DNA from: Cymodocea nodosa
Lineage: Eukaryota > Streptophyta > Magnoliopsida > Alismatales > Cymodoceaceae
Length of the DNA: 64,000 nucleotides
Assembly: GCA_036874045.1 (NCBI GenBank)
Contig: CM072337.1
Span: 7,068,001 to 7,132,000 of the forward strand
Direction of reading: 5' to 3'
Shown piece by piece: positions 22,801 to 35,100 of the stretch. The notes below the pieces were generated by a model. The model did not search any database. It saw nothing but the letters and a program-made list of their open reading frames with translations, and was not told where the DNA came from. Numbering within the stretch: the stretch's first letter is position 1; each line of letters starts with the position of its first letter. The translations under genes were made by a program, and so were the position numbers.

Positions 22801-24515
22801 TGAAAGGATTGAATGACACACTAGAGGAGGGTGAATAGTGTCCTAATAAAATTTATTTTGCTTTTAAAAACTTTGGAAGCTGTTGACACTAATGAACCTT
22901 GATTAATTGATTTTGGAATTAAACTAGCAGTGCAAAAAGTAAAGAGCACAAAGAGATTTATAGTGGTTCCCCAAATTGGGTAGTCCAGTCCTCAAGGCCA
23001 CAACCTCGAGAATTCCACTAAGTGCTTTTAAGGCTAAGCACAAAGCTTAAAGAAGTTGCTTTTGCAGGCTAAGCAACAACCTTACAGATGTTTTTAAAGG
23101 CTAAACAAAAACCTCACACAAAGCACCAACTTTGTGTACTCAAGACCCCAATCTTGAGCAAGTGAAGTACCACACTTCACTCTCTTCACCAAGGCTCCGA
23201 CCTTGTGAAGGTATACTCACAACACCCTTGTGAGTTAAGGTTTTCAAGTAAACGAGAATACAATTTAAAACCAAGAGTCACTAACTCAAAATGAAAATGA
23301 CACACAACACCAGATCAACTCCTATGAAGAGTTGACACAGAAGCTCTGAGGAGATTTCTTGATTGATCTGCAGTTAATGATCTTCTGGACTTTGTTGCAA
23401 ACGAATCTTCAAGGTGTTTGTAAAATTATTTAATAGACAATTTCTCCTTTCAAGTGTTGAAAAATTCTATGTGTGTCTCCTTTTTATTTTTCTTTCGAGA
23501 TTTGCATAAGTGAAAAGAATTTTGAAATGGTTAGATGCCTTATGTAGGAATTCATTTTTGGCAACCTTCAATCATAATAAAGTTGAGATCTGCAATCAAA
23601 AGATATCTTGCCACAAAGATTAGTCAATTAATAATAGTTGTAGTTTCTGTAAAAATAAAATCTTCGTAGGCTTTCAGAAAATTGAAGACTTAAACAGATA
23701 ACCTGCCGAAACTCAAAATCATTTCGGATAGATAGAACTAACATACTGAAAGACCACTTAAGTCATGCATTAAAAATGAAACATGTGTCCTTTAGAAATC
23801 GCGTTATAAAATATTAAAAAATAAACTATTTGATAGAGTGGACATGTTTCAGATACTTATAAAGATAACTCTTCGATCCTTAAGTCATTTCGGATAGTTA
23901 TATAGGTAACCTTTCGAAAAGTCACTTAAGTCAGAAAATAAAAGAAAACTCAACCATCCGAAGCTTAAAATAGTTTTCGGATACTTACTGAAGATAACTC
24001 TCCGATTCTTAAGAGTTTTCGAATAGTTACATCGTAACCTTCCGGAAAGTCACTTAAATCAAGCGATGAGAGACTAACATGTGTCCTTCAAAAGAAAGTA
24101 ACTGAAAATATATTAAAACAAAGAAACAACTAACTCTCTAGAATAAAAACCTTAACTATCCGAAACCAAAGGGATTTCAGAGACTTATGATAAAAAATCA
24201 TATCCGGACATAAAAAGACTTAACTTACCGAAGATAAGTACTTTTCAGATAGTTACTGATATAACTGTCCAAAAAGCTAGGAGAGAGAGACATAACCATC
24301 CGATTTGTCCTGTTTTGTTCGATGACTTATAAAATAACTCTTCAATCAATACACTATAGGCAAAATAACTTGTTGAAATCTAATTTAAAAGATTTTGAGA
24401 ACAAAGCAGTTAGCCTAAATTCATTTGAGTAAAAAGACATCTAACATATGGTATAAATAATTAAACCACATGCTTTTCATCATCAAAATTAACTGATAAA
24501 ATAAATGAACTAACA
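22801..24515 (-). repeat. Element E 3' LTR
   Basis: A 1715-bp LTR. The minus strand starts TGTTAGTTCATTTATTTTAT at 24515 and ends CCTTTCA at 22801. A polypurine tract abuts it on the right. The array of CGGATAGTTA-type half-sites runs from about 23690 to 24330. It carries the ATTCACCC / CTAGTGTG end motif. Many transitions separate it from the 5' copy. Confidence 0.93.
23690..24330. promoter_or_regulatory. CGGATAGTTA half-site array in LTR E
   Basis: More than ten half-sites, mostly paired head to head: TTTCGGATAGTTA or TTCGGATACTTA with TAACTCTCCGA, TAACCTTTCGAAA or TAACTATCCGAAA. Between pairs recurs the word CACTTAAGTCA followed by an ACATGTGTCCTT or ACACGTGTCCTT word. The same array is at 43500-44170 in the 5' LTR, where some sites match the consensus better. 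Confidence 0.6.
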
Positions 24516-24570
24516 ATCTCCCCCTTTTTATGATGACAAAACTGTAAACAGATATATTCTCCCCCTTTGT
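24516..24570 (-). other. Terminal polypurine tracts of E
   Basis: On the element strand AAAAGGGGGAGAT abuts the LTR (24516-24528). A second AGGGGGAG-type tract is at 24557-24567. These would prime plus-strand synthesis. Confidence 0.8.
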
Positions 24571-24729
24571 CAGAATTAAAAAGTGGAGACAATTAAATGA
24601 AGAATACTCAAAGATAAATAAAATGTAATTTTATTGATTCAAGAGTAAGAAAAATAGGGATACATAAAAAATGAAAATTACATCAAAGGAAAAAAAAAAA
24701 AAAACAAATTAAGGTGTAGTTGACTTTTT

Positions 24730-26883
24730 CTATAACAATTCTTGAATTAAGTTATCCCTCTCTCTCAGAAGTTCTTCTAAATGAGCCACTTGATCCAAAA
24801 GCATCTGATTATGCTGAAGTAGAAGCTCATTTTGTTTTAGGAGAGTCTTAGAATTGTCAACTGCTAAAAATGAAGCTGCTGGAGCTAGAGGAGGTCCTGT
24901 AGGAGGTGGAGTTTCTATAGAAGGAGGTACAGTAGGAGGTGGATGTTCTGTAGAAGGAGAAGCTGATTTCTGAGTTGCAGATGGTTGAAAATGAGAGGGC
25001 AACTCAACAAGATCAGAAGATGACATTCTTTGAAGATCCTTAAGTTGTAATACTCTTCTTTTAATGGATTTCAGAGGCTTGCCTGATAAATCAATGTATT
25101 TGGCCATCAGATGATAAATAAAATCTCCATAGTACAGAAAACTTTGCAGATGAGAAATCTAAGTAATAATAACTTTTGCCCAGTTAACCTTGATACCAGC
25201 CAACACAGCATAAGTGGCTTGGTACACTTTTCTTTCCAATTCTTCTATATGACCAATCTTCTGAAATACAAAGGTAGATAGAATTATAGCAATCATCTGG
25301 GCCAAACCATTTAGATGTGCAATCTTTACTAACTTGAATTTTCTGTCAGAAGATTTTTTAATCAATTTATTCATCTCGGATTCCTGCCACCCAAGCTCTA
25401 AAGGAGAAAGAGCAATATTTATACCAGAAGATGGTATGCCAAACAGATTCTCCAAAAAATCTCCATCAATTCTTATTGTTTGATTTTGGAGATGCAGGTG
25501 ACAAAAATGAGGAAAAATCTCAAGGTTGGAGTAGAAAAATGGAATTAGGTCTTCAAAAACAGATAACCCTGACGGGGAAGAAATAAGACCTAAAAGCCCT
25601 TGATGAATTAGCAGACTATGAGTCAAATTCATTCCTTTAAAATTTACAGGTCTGCTGTAAATAATCTTCATGCCTTGATATTTATTAAAAAAGAAATCCC
25701 TAGCTGTAGAGGATCTGAAATAATATACATCTATAGGGATGTCTGAAGAAAAATTGACTTCAACCTCTAGATCTTCATCTGCGAGAGGTTTTGCAAAAGG
25801 AGGAGGAGATTGAGGAGCAGAGACAAAACCTGAATCTTCATACAATCCTTGTATCACCATTTGAGTGTAAGGTGAAGGAATTGGATGAGATTCGACATCA
25901 GATGAAGGAGGAGGTGTGAATTCTTCTCTATGTACAAGCAAAGATTGAGCAAAACTTGGATGAGAAGAAAGGGTTTTCTTTCTTCTCCTAGAGTAAATAA
26001 ATGAAGTAGATGGAAGGGGAGAGGAGACAACTGTAGGCAAAATTTGACTAGTTGAGGAGATCAAATGAGAAGGACCAAGAGCAATTTGGTGTAGAATTCC
26101 AATACATAACTCAGGAATTGGAGGATATGAACGGCCAGCCACATGCTTAAAATCAATTCCTTTCTAGGGCAAAAAGAATTCAGGTTCAACCATTGATTTC
26201 TTCTTCTCTGCCATATCAGAAAAATCATGAAGACAAGCAGGCTCTGTAGGCTCTTGAATCTTAATTCCTGGTTTCTCACTGAGTTTATGCAATAATGCTT
26301 GAGTTCTCCTCTTAACTAGAGTATCTTGTAAATGTAGGGCCATATGCAGTGCTCATTTTTCAGATGCCCTAATATCCTCAGAGGCATTCAAAAATTGGCT
26401 AACATAAGCCTCATAAACAAATTTAAATTGAGGTTCTAAGGAGTTCACTTTGGTAGTAAATATGTCTTCATCATCCGAAGAAGAATCCTTAGAAACCCTA
26501 GAATCAACACAATCTGTTTTACTGCTTTGTGAAGCATGGGTAGAAGTGGTCTTCAGTTTCTTATGACCAGTAGAAGTTTTGATGTATTTTCTCGAGGAAG
26601 GCTTCTTAGTTTTCAACTGTTTTCTACTTTTACCACTAGTGGTAATAGGACAAAATTTACAAGGAATAGACAACTATTTCTCCAAACATAATAACTAAGT
26701 AACTATATTTAAAGTGCCATATACTGACTCAATATCAATAACCTCTTCTCTAACAAAAATAATTTGTTGAACTTGTTCAAGAGAAAGATCTTTCATACCT
26801 GTCTGGAGATCTTGTTCCATTTTGTGAATCTACTGTTCTTGCTCTTGTAGAGAGAGGGCAGAGAAACGATTAGATGAAGCCAT
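24730..26883 (-). pseudogene. E third ORF (env-position accessory protein)
   Basis: ATG at 26883. The protein has a basic Lys/Ser-rich region near 26500-26640 and an open 327-codon core at 25159-26142: KYQGMKIIYSR, HQGLLGLISS, FEDLIPFFYSNL, RIDGDFLENLFGIPSSG, AHLNGLAQMIAII, ATYAVLAGIKVNW. The tail (24730-25107) has YIDLSGK, a Pro-rich repeat and a C-terminal coiled coil. The core is homologous to the third ORFs of G and H. Plant annotations often call such proteins a putative plant transposon protein. No signal peptide or membrane span is evident, so an envelope role is unsupported. Stops and frame changes break it. Confidence 0.8.
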
Positions 26884-26929
26884 GAAGGAGGCGATGCGAA
26901 AAAGGGATGAAGTAGACGAAGGATTTGAG

Positions 26930-27200
26930 AATCGGAAGGTTAAGATAGAGTGAGAAGATAACCCTCCAAAAGCATATAAAAATCGGAAAGTTTCAGAGAT
27001 CGGTGAGTTAGAGGCCTAACTTACCGAAAGAAAAGAATTTTCGGATAGTCACAAGATAACTGTCTCAAAAAGAAATAAGGCACAAGATAGTAACTTGTCG
27101 AAAACTAAGAAATTTTCGGATAGTTACAACTTAACTATCCGAAAAACCCTTAAGACAAAAGGACTAACTCTCCGACGATTGCTAGTACCCAACTAGGTAA
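26930..27200. promoter_or_regulatory. Half-site array upstream of the E third ORF
   Basis: Just upstream of the ATG (element strand) lie at least four half-site pairs. The best is a perfect inverted repeat of 14-bp arms, TTTTCGGATAGTTA at 27113-27126 and its complement at 27132-27145, with a 5-bp spacer. Others are at 27000-27030 and 27043-27068. The variant is the one used in the E LTRs. A TATAAAAA word near 26976 on plus corresponds to no clear box on the element strand. I infer an internal promoter. Confidence 0.6.
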
Positions 27201-28441
27201 AGAAAATAACTCCCCCTAAAAATATGTTGACAAAAAAATCTTAAAATTGAGAAAATCAGACATATCAAAAAGAATAAACTCCCCCTGAATATATGAATAA
27301 AAGAAATCAGCAAAAAAATAATTTTGTTGAGGTATTTGTATTTTTATAATGTTTTTATTTTATGTTATTATTTTTAATTATATATATATATATATTTTAT
27401 TGGATATATCGATATAAATATATATAAGTAGTTCTTGACTAAGAAAATTTTTTTTTTTTTAAATTATAATTATGTGAGAATTACTGAATTATTCAAGGCT
27501 CCACATTAAGATAAATAACACATTTCACTTAGCATAAGGACTTGATCCTATGGTTCACCTTATTAACCTTAAAGAAATCAGGTTTTATAAACTTCAGTGC
27601 TAGAACTTAATATTTTTAGAATAGAAAAATTCAGACACATTTAATATGTTCTCTTCGGCCATTTTGAAATTTCCATGAAGCAACCCCAAGGTATATTTTC
27701 CCTTAACCATGTCTATTATGTAATTAACTAAGAGAAAAAGAAGATCTTTGAGAATTATGAAACTGTTAGTACTACATAGCCATAATTGGAGGTTTTTTTT
27801 TTTTTAACAATATTGATGTTGGTTGCTCTTTGCAACAAACATTCCAATTATTATTTTTTATTTTAAACAATAGCAATCACTTTGACAATACTGAAAAAAA
27901 ATGTAAAGTGTAGAAAGTTAAAAACATTTGGACAAGGTCAAGTTAAATATCTTGAGTCTTATTGCTTCCAGCCACTTTTCCTTGTTTTTCACCCTCACAT
28001 ATTAAACACTTCTAAATTTTTTAGTCATGAAACATTTAGTCTAGCAAATAGGAATACAATCACTGAATTAATTAAGGTAACTTAGCTATTTTTCAGATTT
28101 AGGCCCCCATTCTAAGTGTCATGTGGACATTATTCTATTTGTGGAGCAGAAGCCTTTAGTAATTTGATGAATTAATTTGAGTTGATTTTAATATAGATGT
28201 AAGAAATCATTGTAACTTATAAACTCAATAGAAAATCATCTCAAGAAGAGTGTTGGCAGAGATGTTTTTGTTTTAAAATTTGAAGAAAAATAATTTGTAA
28301 ATATTCTCAAGAAATAACTCAAAATAAGAATTAGATAGAAATAGATTATCAAACTAACTCAATATAATTAAAACAAATAATAGAAAATAAGATGGTGAAG
28401 TAAATATAAAAGAAATAGAAGATAAAAGATAGTAGGTAAAG
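27201..28441 (-). other. E spacer between RNase H and third ORF
   Basis: AT-rich non-coding sequence with two polypurine-like tracts (27210-27217 and 27279-27286), a TA-repeat at 27378-27398, and T- or A-runs near 27450 and 27793. A 67-codon plus-strand frame at 27882-28085 has no recognisable domain. The position matches spacer X of G, but I see no sequence similarity to it. Confidence 0.5.
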
Positions 28442-30035
28442 CTAAAAATCATTTAGGCAGCATATTCCTAAATCTCTTCTCAATTTGATAAACTGTTTTT
28501 CTTTAAGAGGCTTTGTAAAAATATTTGCCAACTGCTCATGAGTAGAAACAAAATTCAGCTTAATGTTATCCTTCATAACATTATCTCTCAAAAAATGGTG
28601 TCTTATCTCAATATGTTTTGCTTGAGAGTGCAACACAGGGTTCTTTGACAAACTTATTGCACTATTACTGTCACAATTAATAGGAGTTTTTCCATATGTA
28701 ATTCCATAATCTTTTATAGTTTGTTTCATCCAAAGAATTTGTGCACAACATAGGGCAATAGCAACATATTCAGCTTCAGTAGTTGATAGGGCAACACAAT
28801 TCTGCTTCTTACTAAACCATGAAATTAATGAACTACCAAACAGTTGGCATGTTCCACTAGTACTCTTTCTATCAGATTTGCATCTAGCATAATCAACATC
28901 ATTGTATCCAATTAGATCCAAACTGCTATCTTTGAAATACATTAAACCAAAATTTGAAGTTCCTTGTAGGTATTTCATTATCCTTTTAACTGCAAATAGG
29001 TGAGATTCTTTTGGTTGAGCTTAAAAATGAGCACAGGCACAAACACTTAACATGATATCAGGTCTAGAAGCAGTTAAATAAAGAAGAGAACCTATCATTC
29101 CTCTATATTTACTAATATCAACAGTTGGCCTAGATTCATCTTTATCCAATTTAATTGATGAACTCATAGGAGTGCCAAAGAACTTGTAGTTACTCATTCC
29201 AAATTTTTCTAAAAGTTGCTTTGTATATTTCTCTTGATATACAAAAATTCCTTTTTCAACTTGTTTAATCTGCAATCCTAGAAAGAAAGTCAACTCACCC
29301 ATTAAACTCATCTCAAACTGATTTTTCATCTGATCTGCAAACTTATTACTTTAAATCTCATTAGTTGCTCCAAAAATGATATCATCTACATAAATCTGAA
29401 CAACTAACAAACCTAGATGATTTTTCTTAAAGAATAAGGTATTGTCAACCTTACCAATAGAAAAACCATTATCTAACAGAAAGGATTTTAGCCTATCATA
29501 CCAAGCTCTCGAAGCTTATTTCAACCCATACAAGGCCTTCTTCAGTTTGTAAACATGCTTAGGAAAATCAGCATCAGCAAAATCAGGTGGTTGCCTAACA
29601 TAAACTTCTTCTTTAATGAAACCATTTAAAAATGCACTTTTAACATCCATTTGATATAGTTTAAAATTCATATGAGCAATAAAAGCTAGAAAAATTCTAA
29701 TAGATTCTAATCTAGCTACATGTGCAAAGGTTTCTTTAAAATCTATTCCCTCCTATTGGTTATACCCTTGGGCTACTAGTCTAGTCTTATTTCTAATTAC
29801 TTGTCCTGATTCATCAGATTTATTCTTAAATATCCATTTAGTGCCAATAATTGAATGATCTAAAGGCTTAGGAACTAAGTCCCAAACATCATTTCTTCTA
29901 AATTGATTAAGTTCTTCCTGCATGGCACTAATCCAAAATTCATCATTTAATGCCTCATCAATGTTTTTAGGTTCTATTTCAGATAGAAATGCATAACACC
30001 CGGAAACATTAATCCTAGATCTTGTTTGCACACTT
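28442..30035 (-). pseudogene. E reverse transcriptase and RNase H
   Basis: From about 30030: [57 protein letters not shown] with YVDD intact near 29385, FFLGLQIKQVEKG, TPMSSSIKLDKDE, YRGMIGSLLYLTASRPDIM. RNase H (28442-28978) reads GYNDVDYARCKSDRKSTSG, ALSTTEAEYVA, NCDSNSAISL, HIEIRHHFLRD and QLANIFTKPL. Stops: TAG at 29753-29755, TAA at 29516-29518 (both also present in element C), near 29350 and near 29020. The RNase H part is one open frame to its natural end. Confidence 0.9.
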
Positions 30036-30470
30036 TAGAAATATCACCAATAATAAACTCCTTAGGGTGTTGAGGCAAAAATTTATGAGTCAAAGGATTA
30101 CCATTTCTTTCTTGACCCATGGTACTAGATTCCCTAATATTTGGTTCATCACATTCATAATCTGAAGTATCAATAATTTCTTTTGAAGTATTACTTGGCT
30201 CTTCATCAAAATTTACATGCATAGATTCTTCAACAGCTAACGAATTTTTGTTATAAATTCTATATGCTTTACTTCTTGAAGAATATCCCAAAAATATACC
30301 TTCATCAGATTTTGCTTCAAATTTATCTTTATTCTCTTTTGTATTTAGAATAAAACATTTAGATCCAAAAGCTTTAAAATAATGTACTTTAGGAATTCTT
30401 CCCATCCATAGCTCAAAAGGAGTCTTATTCATGTCTCTTCTTACGGTTACTCTATTTAAAATATAACATG
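30036..30470 (-). pseudogene. E integrase C-terminal part, left of insertion F
   Basis: Open frame reading ILNRVTVRRDMNKTPFELW, SKCFILNTKENKDKF, EGIFLGYSSRSKAYRIYN and an acidic linker to RT. Element F splits the integrase at 30470; the catalytic core lies at 39691-40400. Confidence 0.85.
30466..30470. other. Left target-site duplication of element F
   Basis: ACATG, identical to 39691-39695. Confidence 0.95.
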
Positions 30471-32006
30471 TGTTCAAGCTTTAATTTTGCCCATTTTTAA
30501 TGAATTTTATAAGTAATTTTGCATGATATTATATATCTATGATGGATAAATGATATTAATTATGGGTAATATAAGTCTTGAAATATAGTGCAATATAGAA
30601 ATTTAATTAACAAGTGCATCCCCCATTGAATATAATTTTACATGGAACACATTGATTTTATTTTGAATGTCCTATGTTGGCTAACGTCTTTTGGAGTTCA
30701 ATTTCCATTAATTGTAGGTAACACACATATGGAAGGAGCTTAATGCAAAAGACCAAAAGAAGATGTAAAGAATCAAAAGTTGGTGGACTAAACTTTAAAG
30801 AAGAGGGCATGCCAACACCTTATTGGCCCTCCTAGATCTATGGCATCCTATTGGCTTGGTGATAAAACCAAGGTGCCACATCAAAGAGAGAGAACACATG
30901 CTAACATAAAGGCAAGGGGAGAGGAATTTCGGAGGCCAACTTGGTGTTTCCAAGGAGAGAAAGGAGGAGAAGAAGCTTGGAGGTGAGGCTTGTGCTTCCA
31001 AAGAGAGACCACCCATTCATGCTATTCACCATTCCAAGGGCTAAGGAGAAGACGTCCAAGCTTGGAGGTGGATTTGCTGCCAAGTTCCATTGAATTCAAA
31101 GCTCTAGAGAAGAAGATAAGAAGCTCCTAAGGTAGTGACAACTCTTAGAGTTTATTATTTTCTTGTATAGAAGGAAGAATTGATGAGAAATGGTGGTGAA
31201 CATCTCAATTATATGTCTTCTTAGCTAGATAGAGTTCAATGAATGTATATGAATGTTTAATTCTTCTTTTCAACTTCTAATTTGCATCCTCTATTCACGT
31301 GTATTGTTGGGGCTGTTGGTGAGGCTTTCACACGAGTGAATGACACTCATCAATGGTGGCTTGGCGCATTTGAGAAGAAGGTGTGAATTGAAAGAAGAAG
31401 AAAATAAGTGTTGATGTTCATTTGAATGAAGAACCTATCACTTATATCTAGTTGTTAATTTTAATTTCAGTAGTTAATTGAGTTTGTTATATCTTATATT
31501 GATCACATTTTGTCCTAATCAATCTCCAAAAAGAATTTCTAATGCAAGTAGTATAGTATAGTTTAGCTAGATTAGCAAATAGAATAGTTGAATGCATTTA
31601 GTATAAATTAGAATAGAGTAGTATAGTCTATTGAACCTTGTTGTTTTATTTTTCTTTCCTTAATATTGATGCATTGATATCACTTCTGAAATCACGTGGA
31701 ACTTGTGTGCATGTTATAATTGAATGAGTTGATAGATTTATAAGTAAAGAAATTGATTCACATCACCATTTTCCACTACAAATTGCCTTGAAATTGCATG
31801 ATTTGTGAGCTTGTGTTAACTTTGATTATTCTACATTCACATGTCATTAATTTACTGAAGTATACCTAAGAGCTTGAAGAACAAGTTGAGTAATAGTTAA
31901 TTAAGTCATAAACACAATCCTTGTGGAAGAATGATCTGTATTTGCCATGTACACCAAAAGAACTGTGCACTTGCAGTAAAGCTTGAGTTAAAAATATAGC
32001 TCAACA
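30471..32006 (+). repeat. Element F 5' LTR
   Basis: A 1536-bp LTR, TGTTCAAGC at the start and GCTCAACA at the end. Unlike the Sirevirus LTRs it lacks the half-site arrays. Short open frames inside, on the minus strand at 30795-31083, recur in the other LTR but have no recognisable features; I do not treat them as genes. Confidence 0.96.
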
Positions 32007-32012
32007 AGTTTT

Positions 32013-32030
32013 TGGCGCCGTTGCCGGGGA
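32013..32030 (+). other. Element F primer binding site (Asp tRNA)
   Basis: TGGCGCCGTTGCCGGGGA, the standard Athila-type primer site complementary to aspartate tRNA, seven bases after the LTR. Confidence 0.93.
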
Positions 32031-32155
32031 TTGGCAATTTGGCTTAGTTTTTTTTTACCATATTTGAAGTTCTTAGTTGGTTGTTTGACAAATTTTGATA
32101 AACATATCATTCTTGTGCTTAGTTGTGAATTTTATTGCTTAAATTTCTTGCAAGT

Positions 32156-35100
32156 ATGTCAAATTTTCATCATAATGATCCTTTTAAGTTTATAAATGAT
32201 TTTTTATCTGAAAGTGCTTGTTCTTATTGTCATGTAAAAGGTCATGATGAAAGCATATGTACCAGCAAGTTATTTAATATAAAAATTCAACTAGTAGAAG
32301 AAACAACTCATGTTAGTGATGAATATGATGTCTTGCATGATGCTAGTGAATTTTCTTACGATTTTGATATGCATAAATCTCATATTGATGAAAGAAATGA
32401 TGTTTGTGATTGCTCTCATGTTAGTAGTAGTTCTATAGAAGAGTCCATGAGGAATATAGAGAGAATCATAGAGTTAGGAGATAGCTATTATGTTGCCACT
32501 AAGCTCCTACGACAAAAAGAAGATGTAATTGTCATAGATGATGAAGAAGACTCTAATGTAGATAAAAACGTGAATTTAATCTTAAGATCTGGAAAAACCA
32601 TAGAAAGAAACATATTAGAACATGAAAGTGAAGAAAAACAAAGTGAAGAAAACGTAGATGAAAAGGAAGAAAATATGTTGACAAGAGATGAACATAAGGA
32701 TGTAGAACTAGAACATGAAGGAGTTGAACTTGAAAAATGTCTAATGGATGAAACTAATGAAGAATTAATTGAAGAAAACCCTGTTATAGACTTAGAAATG
32801 GATAAAAAGAAAGAAGAAACATCTGAAAATATGAACAACAAACCACCATTTCCTAGTCGGCTTGACAACAACAAAGAAAATGAGGAAAATGAAGCTATAA
32901 GAACCATATTTGAGAAAATCAATGTTAATATGCCTATGTTAGAATTAATTAGAAAAATTCCAGCATATGGGAGGGTGCTTAAAAACCTTTGTACCAAGCA
33001 TAGGAAGCCAAGAAAAAAATTAAGTAAGCAAGTTTATTTAACCGAGTTAAGTAGTTCAATGTTGCTTGATAGTTTAGCTAAAAAATTCAATGATCCTGGT
33101 GTTCCTCTAATAACTTGCTTAATAGGGAATGTTTTAATTGAAAAAGCATTATTAGATCTTGGTGCAGGAGTTAACGTGATGCCAAAACACTTATATGAAC
33201 AATTGGGAATCACAAGAATTAAGAAAACTAGAACACTAATTAAACTAGCTGATAGATCATATAGGAGTCTCATGGGTATTGTAGAAGATGTCTTAATTCA
33301 AATTGAAGATTTTATATACCCAACTGACTTTATCATTTTAGAAACCAATGCACCAACTTGTGAACCAAATGAATCTACATTGATCCTAGGGAGACCATTC
33401 TTAGCAACTATTAATGCCCACATTAATTGCAGAAATGGTAAAATGTCAATCTCCTTTAACAATAAGGTGATATCATTGAACATTTTTAAAAGAGATAGGA
33501 CTATAAACCATCAAGTAGATCACAACATTAGTGTAAGCATTTCTGAATTATTTGAAGAAGTTGAAAATAGTAGTAATGAGGAAGAACTTAGTGCTGAAAT
33601 TTGCTTCCTAGACGTTGAAGATAATCTAGAACACAAGGCATCGTTACAAGAGAATAGTGGTGAGCATGAAATGAATAATGACTTGATTTTAGAAGTTAAG
33701 GAAAGGAATAAATTAAAAGCACTCCCACAAAATCTGAAATATGCATTTATAGATAAGCAAAATGAATATCCTGTTATAATTGGAGCAAACTTAATCCCAA
33801 ACCAAGAAGAAAAATTAATGAAGATATTAAGTAAAAACAAGAGAGCTCTTGGTTGGCAATTGAGTGATATTGTAGGAGTTAGTCCCACTATAGTTCAACA
33901 TAGAATTATCCTAGAAGATGAGAACTATGCCTTTAGAGAACCTCAACGTAGATTAAATCCCCAAATGAGTGAGGTGGTAAAGAAGGAGATAGTTAAATGG
34001 CTTGACAATGGCATTATATACCCTATTAGTGATAGTAGGTGGGTAAGCCCTGTGCATGTAGTACCTAAGAAATCGGGCTTTACAGTAGTTGAAAATCAAG
34101 ATCATGAGTTAGTGCCTACTAGAATAAAAACTAGTTGGAGGGTATGTATTGATTATCGTAAATTGAATTCTGCAACTCGTAAAGATCATTTCCCATTGCC
34201 ATTTGTTGATCAGATGCTAGAAAGGTTAGCTAGACATGAATTTTATTGTTTTCTTGATGGATACTCTGGGTACAATCAAATACCCATAATCTCTGAGGAT
34301 CAAGAAAAGACTACTTTTACTTGTCCAAGCGGAACCTATGCTTTTAGGCGTATGCCTTTCGGTTTATGTAATGCGCCTGCAACATTTCAAAGATGCATGG
34401 CAGGAATTTTTTATGATATGAATGAAAAATTTTTAGAAATTTTCATGGATGACTTTTCTGTTTTTGGCAAAAATTTTGATATTTGTTTACATCATTTAGA
34501 TATGGTTTTGCAAAGATGTGTTGAAAAGAATTTTATTTTAAATTGGGAAAAGTGCCATTTCATGGTGAATGAAGGCATAGTTCTTGGGCATGTGATATCT
34601 AATAGAGGGATTAAGGTGGATAAGGCAAAAGTTGACGTTATATCTCATTTGCAGCCACCTAAATCTATTAAGGAGGTTAGAAGTTTTTTAGGACATGCTG
34701 GTTTTTATCGTAGATTTATTCATGATTTTAGCAAGATAGCAAGACCTATAACTAATTTACTTGCAAAAGATTCTGAGTTTGTTTTTGATGAACATTGTCT
34801 TGCTACCTTTAATCAACTTAAGCATGCATTAATATCTCCTCCTATAATTCATGCCCCAATATGGGATTATCCTTTTGAAATTATGTGTGATGCCTCCAAT
34901 TATGCAGTAGGTGCAGTACTTGGGCAAATAATTGATAAGAAACATCATGTCATATGCTATGCTAGTAAAACTTTGAATGAAGCTCAAGTAAATTATACTA
35001 TCACAGAAAAAGAATTTCTTGCTGTTGTTTTTGCTCTAGATAAATTTAGACCATATTTAGTTTGCAATCAAGTTATTGTGCATACTGATCATGCAGCTAT

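Noticed and set aside
23690-24330. Regularly spaced short palindromes that at first look like a CRISPR-type array
   Set aside because: Repeats are degenerate, unequal in spacing and lie in plant LTRs; there are no uniform spacers or cas genes.
27882-28085. Plus-strand 67-codon frame in the E spacer
   Set aside because: No recognised motif, AT-rich context and a frame length expected by chance.
30795-31083. Minus-strand short frames repeated in both F LTRs
   Set aside because: They recur only because the LTRs are duplicates; no start context, domain or conservation beyond that.
32488-33888. Long minus-strand frames opposite the F gag-pol
   Set aside because: Shadows of the plus-strand coding sequence, Ser/Leu-rich from complementing Glu/Lys codons.
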